Source of the DNA: Salinicoccus sesuvii
Lineage (GTDB): Bacteria; Bacillota; Bacilli; Staphylococcales; Salinicoccaceae
NCBI RefSeq assembly: GCF_042648145.1
Contig: NZ_JBHRWV010000004.1
Coordinates: 1 to 64,000, forward strand
Length of the DNA: 64,000 bases
Reading direction: 5' to 3'
A program made the translations under genes and the position numbers. This document shows, one piece after another, positions 33,821-41,441 of the stretch (the first letter of the stretch is position 1; every line of letters begins with the position of its first letter). The notes under the pieces are model-generated. The model was not told where the DNA came from. It did no database searches and saw only the letters and a list, made by a program, of their open reading frames with translations.

Positions 33821-34738
33821 CTATTCAATCAGTCCCATGCTCAAGTAGCGTTCTCCCGAATCCGGTGAAATGGAGAGTACGCGCTTGCCCGGTCCGAGTT
33901 TCTTTGCTACATTGATGGCTGCATGGACCGAAGCTCCGGCTGAAGGTCCGACAAAGATACCTTCCTCCTTGGCCAGGCGTCTGAACATATTGATTGCATC
34001 ATCATCCTCAATTTGGATGATTTCATCATAGATGTCTGTATTTAGGATATTCGGAATAAACCCAGGACTTGTGCCCACAAGCTTATGCTTGCCCGGCTGG
34101 CCGCCTGAAAGCACGGGTGATCCTTTCGGCTCAACCACTGCGATATGGAGCCCTGGGATATGCTCTTTAAGCACTTCGCCTGTCCCTGTAATCGTGCCGC
34201 CTGTCCCTGCGGTCGCTACAAATGCATCTAAATCATTACCGAAAACATCCAGAATTTCGACCGCTGTCGTCGTGCGGTGTATATCTGGGTTGGCGTAGTT
34301 CTCAAACTGTTGCGGAATGAAACTGTTTGGAATCTCTGCTTGTAGCTCCTTAGCCTTTTTGATACAGCCTGGCATCTTCTCATCGGCTGGTGTCAGTACT
34401 ACTTTCGCCCCGTATGCTTTAAGCAGGCTAATGCGTTCGCTTGTAGAACTATCCGGCAGAACAAAAATCGCTGCATATCCTTTAGCTGCCGCATTCATAG
34501 CCAGGCCGATACCCGTATTGCCACTTGTCGGTTCAATGATTGTACCGCCTGGTTTAATCACGCCATCCGTTTCGGCCTTCTTCAACATGTTGTATGCTGC
34601 GCGGTCTTTAACACTTTTACTTGGATTGAACATCTCAAGTTTAACGTATACATCCGCCGCCCCTTCAGGAACTACCTTATTTAACTTCACGACCGGTGTA
34701 TTACCAATCAGATCTATAATACTATCGACCCTATTCAT
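33821..34738 (-). CDS. cysK: cysteine synthase (O-acetylserine sulfhydrylase)
   Basis: 305 residues, PLP fold-type II. The Schiff-base lysine is K44 in NPSKSVKDRA; PTSGNTG binds the substrate carboxylate and GTGGTITG the phosphate. It makes L-cysteine from O-acetyl-L-serine and sulfide. Ribosome site GAGGATGC. Single gene with its own promoter and terminator. CysM or a cystathionine-related relative cannot be wholly excluded by sequence. Confidence 0.92.
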   Translation of the reverse strand: MNRVDSIIDLIGNTPVVKLNKVVPEGAADVYVKLEMFNPSKSVKDRAAYNMLKKAETDGVIKPGGTIIEPTSGNTGIGLAMNAAAKGYAAIFVLPDSSTSERISLLKAYGAKVVLTPADEKMPGCIKKAKELQAEIPNSFIPQQFENYANPDIHRTTTAVEILDVFGNDLDAFVATAGTGGTITGTGEVLKEHIPGLHIAVVEPKGSPVLSGGQPGKHKLVGTSPGFIPNILNTDIYDEIIQIEDDDAINMFRRLAKEEGIFVGPSAGASVHAAINVAKKLGPGKRVLSISPDSGERYLSMGLIE

Positions 34739-34772
34739 GTAGATGCATCCTCATTTCTTTAATTCCTATTTG

Positions 34773-34807
34773 TATAGTATACTATAACATTTCAGATTAG
34801 AGGTCAA
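34773..34807 (-). promoter_or_regulatory. cysK promoter with palindrome at -10
   Basis: Minus-strand TTGACC (34802-34807), 17 bases, TAGTAT (34779-34784). TATAGTATACTATA (34773-34786) is a perfect 14-base palindrome over the -10 and could be a repressor site (CymR is the obvious candidate by gene function, not by a matched consensus). Confidence 0.5.
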
Positions 34808-34816
34808 AACGATCGA

Positions 34817-35287
34817 TCATAACTGGCACTTAAGCCGGATCATGTCTCGGCACCATATTCCATTTTCATAAATGTGGGTTTCATAGTTGTCTGTAAAAAA
34901 ATCCGGAATAACACGATCCATTCTGAACCCTACTTTTTGGTAGAGTGCTAACTGGCCGATGCTTGAATTACCAGTCCCAATTTCAATCATCTTATAGCCT
35001 GCACGACGATACCTATCCACTCCGTCCATCAGTAGATATTTCCCTATACCCTGCCCTTGAAAGGTTTCTTTAACAGCAATATTATAGATTTCGATTGTGT
35101 CTTTAGAAATCTCTCCAGCCACATAGACCCCTACTGTCTCCCCTTCAATTTCCGCAACGTAGCAATCTGACTTCGCGAGATATGACTGTACTTGCTGCTC
35201 TGACGGGTCCGCTAGGGTGAGTAGTGCCATCGGTGTTTCTTCGATTTCTTTGATTTGCCTGATATGTAGATCGGTACCCAGATTCAT
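34817..35287 (-). CDS. GNAT family N-acetyltransferase (YvbK-like)
   Basis: 156 residues. Acetyl-CoA-binding QGQGIGKYLL motif, then GTGNSSIGQLALYQKVGFR and a conserved ENGIWCRDMIRL end, which resembles B. subtilis YvbK. Substrate unknown. Its ATG overlaps the TGA of the NUDIX gene (TGATG), a strong sign of translational coupling. Confidence 0.85.
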   Translation of the reverse strand: MNLGTDLHIRQIKEIEETPMALLTLADPSEQQVQSYLAKSDCYVAEIEGETVGVYVAGEISKDTIEIYNIAVKETFQGQGIGKYLLMDGVDRYRRAGYKMIEIGTGNSSIGQLALYQKVGFRMDRVIPDFFTDNYETHIYENGIWCRDMIRLKCQL

Positions 35288-35805
35288 CACTTCTTTATCG
35301 CCCCTTGTCGGTTGACTAGATCGAAGTAAAGTCTGATCAAGTTCTCTTCATAAGGGATAAATGTACCTTCTTCAATCATTTCTAGAATATCCTCTCTTGT
35401 CGCCCACTTTACATTCTGCACTTCTTCATACTGTAAGGACAGCGTTCCAATATCCACATCTTTCTCTATAAGATAAATATCGTCAAACCCTCGGCCAAAG
35501 TTCATCGTCATTGTGGGCCGCGCATTTTCAAGATTGAGCGTCAGTCCGATTTCTTCCAGCGTTTCACGTTCGGCGGCTTTTTGACTTGTGTCTCCACTGA
35601 CGGCACTGCCGCCCACTGTTACATCCCACATGTTCGGCCACCCTTCCTTGAAAGGTTGTCTTTGCTGGATAAGCATCTCCCTATCGGAATTGAAAATGCA
35701 AACGTGGACAACCATGTGATACTCACCCGGTGCCAACTGATCGCCACGCACTACAGTCCGATTCACTTTATTTCGCGCAGCGTCGTATATATCCCAAGTT
35801 TCCAT
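35287..35805 (-). CDS. NUDIX hydrolase (IPP-isomerase-like branch)
   Basis: 172 residues. The NUDIX box begins at GGSAVSGDTSQKAAERETLEEIGL; the usual first Glu after G-x5 is Asp here, as in a number of family members. HVCIFNSDREMLIQQRQPFK and WDVTVGGS are typical of the YfcD/isopentenyl-diphosphate-isomerase-like subgroup. Substrate unknown. First of a two-gene unit with the GNAT protein; hydrolase plus acetyltransferase suggests metabolite repair or modification (inference). Confidence 0.87.
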   Translation of the reverse strand: METWDIYDAARNKVNRTVVRGDQLAPGEYHMVVHVCIFNSDREMLIQQRQPFKEGWPNMWDVTVGGSAVSGDTSQKAAERETLEEIGLTLNLENARPTMTMNFGRGFDDIYLIEKDVDIGTLSLQYEEVQNVKWATREDILEMIEEGTFIPYEENLIRLYFDLVNRQGAIKK

Positions 35806-35868
35806 AAATCAATCTCCTATATTACAGACTTACCTTCAGTATATTGGATACTCCAAAGAAACTCAAAA

Positions 35869-36402
35869 CTACTCTCTACTTTTCACAACAGTACTGCCTG
35901 CCAAAATATCTCCAAGGTGCCTATGATCCTTGCGTATGATTACCATAAGTATATATACGATCATAAGTGTCATGGATAGTGCATAAAAAAAGAAATAGAA
36001 TGCCGTGTCAAAACCATGGTACATCCCACTAATCGTGCTCATATGACCAAACTGCCAAGGTAGGAATTTCATGGTGTTTCTAACCAGGCTTCCGCGGAGC
36101 GAGTTCCCTCGATAAACGACCATAAGACGAGTTCTCCGTTTGCCGAAAGAAGCATAGGGTGGACTCCCTTCCATAACAGAGAATATGATAATAATTGGTA
36201 CAACAGAAAAGAATGTTGCGATGAGCTGAGATTCAACAGAAGTGTACTGTGGCATTTCCCCCAGTATGAACAATATAAAAATGGTATTAAGAACAAAAAC
36301 GATTATGAGGCACATGAGAATGAAAAACCAATCGAACAAAAGGGACTTCAATCTGGGAACGAGAGTAGGTACTTGTGTACCGTATATATAAATACTGTCC
36401 AT
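35869..36402 (-). CDS. RDD family membrane protein
   Basis: 177 residues, four hydrophobic segments. The RDD signature residues can be seen as RLKSLLFDW near the N-terminus, SFGKRRTRL in the middle and RKDHRHLGDILAGSTVV at the end, the last being the most typical part. RDD proteins are suspected ion transporters. No partner gene. Confidence 0.82.
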   Translation of the reverse strand: MDSIYIYGTQVPTLVPRLKSLLFDWFFILMCLIIVFVLNTIFILFILGEMPQYTSVESQLIATFFSVVPIIIIFSVMEGSPPYASFGKRRTRLMVVYRGNSLRGSLVRNTMKFLPWQFGHMSTISGMYHGFDTAFYFFFYALSMTLMIVYILMVIIRKDHRHLGDILAGSTVVKSRE

Positions 36403-36757
36403 CTCCCTCTATTGCAGTTTTTTTATAAAGAACTGGCGTTGTGACCTTACATACGCTTATAAGACTTACGCATAATATTTACATTCGGAACTGTAAAATT
36501 TGTAAGCGTCTGTTCATATCGTAATGGAAAACGAAGATTGCGATAAGTGCTCCCTCGAGAAAATAATATTGCGTGCCTTGATATGAGCTGGAACGTTTCT
36601 AATACTCATGTTTTTAAAAAAGAACACTGTTTTTATTGACCTTATTACCTCAGCTCACACTGATTATATAAAGTAGTGAAACAAAGGGTTCCCCAATCCA
36701 AGTTCCGTCTATTCTAGCGCATCACTTCTCTTAAACTGTTAGCTCTATTGTACCAAA
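36403..36757. other. non-coding gap, about 355 bases
   Basis: AT-rich, without an open reading frame that has a ribosome site, and without a tRNA or strong hairpin. A plausible minus-strand promoter for the RDD gene should lie near its left end but I found no good hexamers. Could hold a decayed gene or small RNA; I see no proof of either. Confidence 0.5.
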
Positions 36758-36787
36758 ATAAAAAGACATCCATTCTCATGGATGTCC
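36758..36787 (-). terminator. terminator after dus
   Basis: Minus-strand GACATCCAT-GAGA-ATGGATGTC followed by TTTTTATTTT. Confidence 0.87.
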
Positions 36788-36809
36788 TCTAAGACCCTCA
36801 CGCCTATTT

Positions 36810-37802
36810 CTATACGGAGTGAGGGACTTCTAACTCTTCAGAAATGTGCTTTTCCGCTTCATTGATCAGTACACGGGCTTCGTTCGTTGATTTGGTATTC
36901 ATCAATTGGTTCCTGAGCTCCCCGGCCCCTTTGAATCCTTTGACATATATCTTGAAGAAGCGATGCAGCGGCGCATATTTACGCGGTTCGACCTCTGAAT
37001 ATTTGTCGTGAAGATCGAGATGGATCTTCAATAGGTCGAGTAACTCTTTACTACTATGTGTTTTCGATTCTTCTTCAAATGCGAACGGATTCTTGAAGAT
37101 GCCCCGACCGATCATTACACCATCCACACCGTACTTTTCAACGAGCTCCATACCTGTTGCTCGATCTGGAATATCCCCGTTAATCGTCAGCAATGTATCC
37201 GGTGCAATTTCATCCCGCATCTTCTTGATTTCTGCAATCAGTTCCCAGTGCGCGTCGACCTTGCTCATTTCCTTGCGTGTCCTGAGATGGATGGACAGAT
37301 TGGCGATATTCTGCTGGAATACGTGCGTTAGCCATTCGTGTCTTTCTTCAAGCTCCGTGTAACCGAGACGTGTTTTTACACTTACAGGCAGCCCGCCTGC
37401 TTTGGCTGCTTGAATAAGTTCCGCTGCAACTTCAGGACGTCGGATGAGGCCACTGCCCTTTCCTTTGCCAGCTACATTAGCTACAGGACAGCCCATATTG
37501 AGATCGATGCCCTTGAAACCCTCTTTTGCCATACCGATGCTCATCTGGCGAAAATGTTCAGGGTTATCCCCCCATATGTGTGCCACCATTGGTTGCTCGT
37601 CTTCGGTAAAAGTTAGCCTGCCACGAACACTCTGTACCCCATCCGGGTGACAGTAGCTGTCCGAATTGGTGAACTCTGTAAAGAAGACATCCGGCCGGGC
37701 CGCTTCAGCCACAACATGTCGGAAGACCACATCTGTTACATCCTCCATAGGGGCCAGCACAAAAAATGGCCGTGGCAGGTCACGCCAAAAATTATCTTTC
37801 AT
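36810..37802 (-). CDS. dus: tRNA-dihydrouridine synthase
   Basis: 330 residues, flavoprotein TIM barrel. FVLAPMEDVTDVVFR, the catalytic cysteine C105 in LNMGCPVANV, SVKTRLGY and INGDIPDR (FMN) are all in place. It reduces specific tRNA uridines to dihydrouridine. ATG 37802 matches the conserved family start (MKDNFWRDLPRPF) although its AAAGGA is about 12 bases away; earlier in-frame starts lack conservation. Confidence 0.93.
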   Translation of the reverse strand: MKDNFWRDLPRPFFVLAPMEDVTDVVFRHVVAEAARPDVFFTEFTNSDSYCHPDGVQSVRGRLTFTEDEQPMVAHIWGDNPEHFRQMSIGMAKEGFKGIDLNMGCPVANVAGKGKGSGLIRRPEVAAELIQAAKAGGLPVSVKTRLGYTELEERHEWLTHVFQQNIANLSIHLRTRKEMSKVDAHWELIAEIKKMRDEIAPDTLLTINGDIPDRATGMELVEKYGVDGVMIGRGIFKNPFAFEEESKTHSSKELLDLLKIHLDLHDKYSEVEPRKYAPLHRFFKIYVKGFKGAGELRNQLMNTKSTNEARVLINEAEKHISEELEVPHSV

Positions 37803-37847
37803 ACGAAATTCAAATCCTTTCGTTACGTTATACATCAGCAATACTTT

Positions 37848-37876
37848 ATATTAATATGTTCCATCGTCTACATCAA
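37848..37876 (-). promoter_or_regulatory. dus promoter
   Basis: Minus-strand TTGATG (37871-37876), 17 bases, TAATAT (37848-37853), about 45 bases upstream of the dus start. Confidence 0.55.
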
Positions 37877-38127
37877 CCTTTTTAGTCTATAATTCTCAAT
37901 AAATTTGTAACTCTCATTATCGATTGAATCTTGTATCATTGTCTACAGAAATTAGTCTTTAATTAAGAATCCAATGTCTTAATTTCTCCCATTTATCAAT
38001 CTCAGACTCAGAACCCGTCTATTCAGGACAACCTCGTTTAACCTGTAACACGTTGGTCACAATCCACTTTCTATTACCGGATAATATATACTATACTTTT
38101 AATTGTATGTGACTAAGGAGGCATAGA
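37877..38127. other. non-coding gap between dus promoter and PepSY gene
   Basis: AT-rich, no gene seen. Near its right end TATACT (38087-38092 and 38092-38097) may be the PepSY promoter -10; the -35 is poor. AAGGAGG lies just before the PepSY ATG. Confidence 0.5.
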
Positions 38128-39462
38128 ATGAAAAAACTGAGTACTCCATTGATATGGAGATGGCATTTATATGCCGGACTGATTATCGCACCATTTCTCA
38201 TCATCCTTTCCATAACAGGTGCCGTATATCTGTTTAAATTTGATATTGAAGACTACATATATAAAGACTATTACCAAGTCGAACCTGCTGAAACCAGGTT
38301 ACCCCCGAGTGACCTTGTCAATACGGCCCTCAACACCGTAGGCGGTGGAGAAGCAACCCGGTACCGTCCAGGTGAAGATGACAGCCGTTCTGTCGAAGTT
38401 GGCATCCTGGATAATAATGGCGATTCATTGACCGTCTTTTTAAACCCCTACACAAGAACTGTCCTCGGCGTCATCAACGACGATACACGCCCAATGGAAC
38501 TTCTGGCCGACGCGCACAGTGAATTGATGGCAGGCACACTTGGTGATCGACTTGTTGAGCTGGTAGCATCCTGGACCATCATTATGATTTTATCCGGATT
38601 ATACTTATGGTTTCCAAAATCCAAAGAAAAATTAAAAGGCGTATTCACCTTCCGCTTTAATAAAGGAAACAGAGTTAAATGGCGCGATCTGCACACTGTC
38701 TCGGGATTCTGGTTGTCGGGGGGCATACTATTCTTCATTTTATCCGGCATGCTTTGGACCGGATTCTGGGGGAACGGTGTACAACAGCTGACCACTGCAT
38801 CCGGTTTTGGATATCCTCCTTCAATATGGACAGGCCCCGCACCTGAATCTGATACGGTGACCAAAGAGATCGCCGACGTTTCATGGGCTGCCGAGCAGCT
38901 GCCCGTGGCAGAATCCGAAATGTTCTCAGGTGTTAATCAGGCATCCATCAATGATATTGTAGCTGTCGCTGAATCGACCAAAATCCATCCTTCCTATGAT
39001 ATTTTCTATCCGGGTAGCGATACAGGCGTCTTTACGCTCAGTACTTTCCCCCACCAGGCACAGGAAGAGGCAACCATCCATATCGATCAATACTCAACCA
39101 ATGTCCTGGCAGATTACCGCTATGACCATTACGGTCCATTAGGAAAGTTCATGGCTCTGGCCATCACGATCCATAAGGGATTGCAGTTTGGCATTTGGAA
39201 CCAAATTTTTGGTGTTATCATCTGCATTGGCCTCATTGGTATGGTGGTTACAGGATTTTGGATGTGGATCAAACGCCGGCCTAAAGATCATATGGGCGCA
39301 CCAAAATCAAAGAGTATTTTTCACTTTAAGGGACCATTGATCATTCTGGTCATACTTGGTATCATCTTCCCATTGGTCGGACTCTCATTGATCTTCGTCT
39401 TTCTGCTTGATCGCTTCGTCATCCGCCGGGTACCTAAACTGAATAAATTCATCTACGGGTAG
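38128..39462 (+). CDS. PepSY-associated membrane protein (PiuB-like)
   Basis: 444 residues with four to five membrane helices. It opens with LIWRWHLYAGLIIAPFLIILSITGAVYLF, the typical first helix of PepSY_TM proteins, has extracellular PepSY-like domains between helices 1-2 and 3-4, HTVSGFW and the C-terminal VTGFWMWIKRRP helix. Histidines (H13, and in DAHSEL and IHKG) could bind haem or metal. Relatives are linked with iron or siderophore uptake and with reduction at the membrane. Followed by a lipoprotein gene 15 bases on; the two are probably one operon. Confidence 0.87.
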   Translation: MKKLSTPLIWRWHLYAGLIIAPFLIILSITGAVYLFKFDIEDYIYKDYYQVEPAETRLPPSDLVNTALNTVGGGEATRYRPGEDDSRSVEVGILDNNGDSLTVFLNPYTRTVLGVINDDTRPMELLADAHSELMAGTLGDRLVELVASWTIIMILSGLYLWFPKSKEKLKGVFTFRFNKGNRVKWRDLHTVSGFWLSGGILFFILSGMLWTGFWGNGVQQLTTASGFGYPPSIWTGPAPESDTVTKEIADVSWAAEQLPVAESEMFSGVNQASINDIVAVAESTKIHPSYDIFYPGSDTGVFTLSTFPHQAQEEATIHIDQYSTNVLADYRYDHYGPLGKFMALAITIHKGLQFGIWNQIFGVIICIGLIGMVVTGFWMWIKRRPKDHMGAPKSKSIFHFKGPLIILVILGIIFPLVGLSLIFVFLLDRFVIRRVPKLNKFIYG

Positions 39463-39477
39463 GAGGGAAAAGTAAAA

Positions 39478-39942
39478 ATGAAAAAAATACTTGCTTTGAT
39501 ATTTTCAACGTCACTACTCTCCGCCTGCAATTTGGTAGGTGTTCAGACGCATGATATGTACAATAATCTACCGGATGCCGCGGTTAGTGTAGATATGACC
39601 AGTCTGACGGAAAAAGAAAGCGATCTGCCCGTTGATGTATACGTCTATCTGGACGAAGTCCCTGTTTCCGATGCCGATGTTTCTATTAGGATTTGGAATA
39701 TACGAGAATCCGACGAAACCGCTTCTTCTACAGATCTGACTTACAGCGAAGATGGTCGTTACACAGCCGATGTCAATATCGCAGAAGATGGCCTCTATCT
39801 GCTTGAGACAAATGTTACGCACCCAAATCTCGATGCACATCCAGTGCATTACTTCACACTCGGTGAAATTGACATGTTCGAAAGCATGCTCTTAGAAGAT
39901 CTAGTGGATGACGATGAGATAGATATCCCTGGACACCACTAA
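39478..39942 (+). CDS. FixH/YtkA-like lipoprotein
   Basis: 154 residues. Signal peptide with lipobox LLSAC (lipid-anchored C17), then a beta-sandwich-like domain with LPVDVYVYLDEVPVSDADVSIRIW and ADVNIAEDGLYLLETNVTHPNLDAHPVHYF, like the YtkA/FixH group. His-rich end (HPNLDAHPVH, final GHH) suggests metal binding. Lies right after the PepSY gene (ribosome site AGGAGGG), suggesting a membrane-surface pair handling copper or iron; this is inference. Confidence 0.75.
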   Translation: MKKILALIFSTSLLSACNLVGVQTHDMYNNLPDAAVSVDMTSLTEKESDLPVDVYVYLDEVPVSDADVSIRIWNIRESDETASSTDLTYSEDGRYTADVNIAEDGLYLLETNVTHPNLDAHPVHYFTLGEIDMFESMLLEDLVDDDEIDIPGHH

Positions 39943-39972
39943 GCTCTACACTAAACTTTTCACCGCATCATC

Positions 39973-40018
39973 AAAACAAGGTGGGCCGCTCATTTAAATG
40001 AGCGGCCCACCTTGTTTT
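39973..40018. terminator. long bidirectional terminator
   Basis: A perfect 46-base palindrome (23-base arms) beginning AAAACAAGGTGGGCCGC and ending CCACCTTGTTTT. It separates the PepSY operon from rlmCD, which converges. Confidence 0.9.
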
Positions 40019-40079
40019 ACTTATATGAATACCCGATGTGCACGATAAGCATTGGACATATTAAAAGCCTTTTCCGATA

Positions 40080-41441
40080 TTAATCGATCGCTCTTTGCAA
40101 CATCACCAAGCTCTCGATATGGTTCGTTTGCGGAAACATGTCGACCGGTGTAACCGGGCTAATGTCATAGCCTTGTGCCTTTAAGTATTTCAAATCACGC
40201 TGCAGGGTACTTGGATTGCAGGATACGTAGACGATTTTTTCAGGAGCCACTTCAACAAGCGACTCCAAAAACTCCGGATGACATCCTTTCCTTGGCGGAT
40301 CGACGAAAACAACATCAGGGGTGACACCTTGTTTTACAAGCTTTTTCATGACTTGCTCGGATTTACCGAGATGATATTCTGCATTGTTAACGCCATTGAG
40401 TTTTGCATTTTGCTTTGCATCCTCAACTGCAGAACGTACAACTTCGATGCCGATAATCTTTTTAGCCTTATCGGAAGCACACAGTCCAATTGTGCCAATG
40501 CCACAGTAGGTATCAATGATGGTCTCATCGCCTTTAAGATCGGCAAGATCGATTGCTTTTTGATAGAGCTTTTCTGTCTGGGCATGATTGACCTGATAGA
40601 ATGATTTCGCTTTGATGTGAAACTGCTTACCGAGCAGTGTGTCTGTGATGTAGTCGTTACCATAAAGCGTAATGGTTTCATCACCAAAGATGACATTCGT
40701 CTTCTTGTCATTGATGTTCTGAACGACACTTGTAACCATTGGGAAAGCTTGAATTATTTCTTCGATGATATTTTTGAAGATGTTTTTCTTGCCGTTGGTG
40801 ACAAATGCTACTTGGACTTCGCTATCATCGTTGTTTGATCGGATAATGACATGCCTGACTAGCCCGTGGTGCATGGCTTCGTCGTATACGGATATCTGCG
40901 CCTTATTGAACTGTTCTTTTATGAAGGCCATCAGCTGGTTGTGGATCTCCTTTTGAATCAGGCAGAATTCGATATCGACGATATCGTGACTTCTCGGCTG
41001 ATAGAAGCCCATTTCCACTTGGCCGTTTTTGAACTGGACAGGAATCTGGGATTTGTTGCGGTAGTTGAATGGATTGTCCATCGCCATGACTTCTTGTGTT
41101 TCACTGTCCAGTCTGCCCATCCGGTTCATGCTGTTGTCGACGGCTTTTTTCTTGAAAGCCTGCTGTTCGTGATAGCTAAGTGGCTGGATTTGGCATCCCC
41201 CGCATGCATAGTAGTATGGACATGGTGGCTCTATACGATGTTCGGATGGTTCAAGTACTTTCAGACTTTTGCCGAATCCGAACTTCTGGTTGGTCTTGAT
41301 GACTTTAAATTCGATCTCTTCCCCTTTTAGTACATTGCCGATGAAGATCGGATAATTATCTATTTTCACTACACCCATACCTTCATGTGTATAGTCCTCT
41401 ACTTTTCCGGTATAAAAATCATTCTTGGCTATTTGAGCCAT
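40080..41441 (-). CDS. rlmCD: 23S rRNA (uracil-5-)-methyltransferase RlmCD
   Basis: 453 residues. TRAM domain (1-65), Fe-S cysteines C74, C80 and C83 (CPYYYACGGC), SAM motif DTYCGIGTIGLCAS, DPPRKGC and the catalytic VYVSCNP cysteine. In Firmicutes RlmCD methylates two 23S rRNA uridines (U747 and U1939, E. coli numbering). It lies downstream of dagK as in S. aureus, though here other genes intervene. Its start overlaps the upstream nucleotidase-like gene by 23 bases. Confidence 0.92.
   Translation of the reverse strand: MAQIAKNDFYTGKVEDYTHEGMGVVKIDNYPIFIGNVLKGEEIEFKVIKTNQKFGFGKSLKVLEPSEHRIEPPCPYYYACGGCQIQPLSYHEQQAFKKKAVDNSMNRMGRLDSETQEVMAMDNPFNYRNKSQIPVQFKNGQVEMGFYQPRSHDIVDIEFCLIQKEIHNQLMAFIKEQFNKAQISVYDEAMHHGLVRHVIIRSNNDDSEVQVAFVTNGKKNIFKNIIEEIIQAFPMVTSVVQNINDKKTNVIFGDETITLYGNDYITDTLLGKQFHIKAKSFYQVNHAQTEKLYQKAIDLADLKGDETIIDTYCGIGTIGLCASDKAKKIIGIEVVRSAVEDAKQNAKLNGVNNAEYHLGKSEQVMKKLVKQGVTPDVVFVDPPRKGCHPEFLESLVEVAPEKIVYVSCNPSTLQRDLKYLKAQGYDISPVTPVDMFPQTNHIESLVMLQRAID

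Noticed and set aside
39973..40018. 46-base perfect palindrome as a mobile-element end or regulatory site
   Set aside because: It lies between convergent stop codons, with A/T tracts at both ends, exactly as a bidirectional terminator should.
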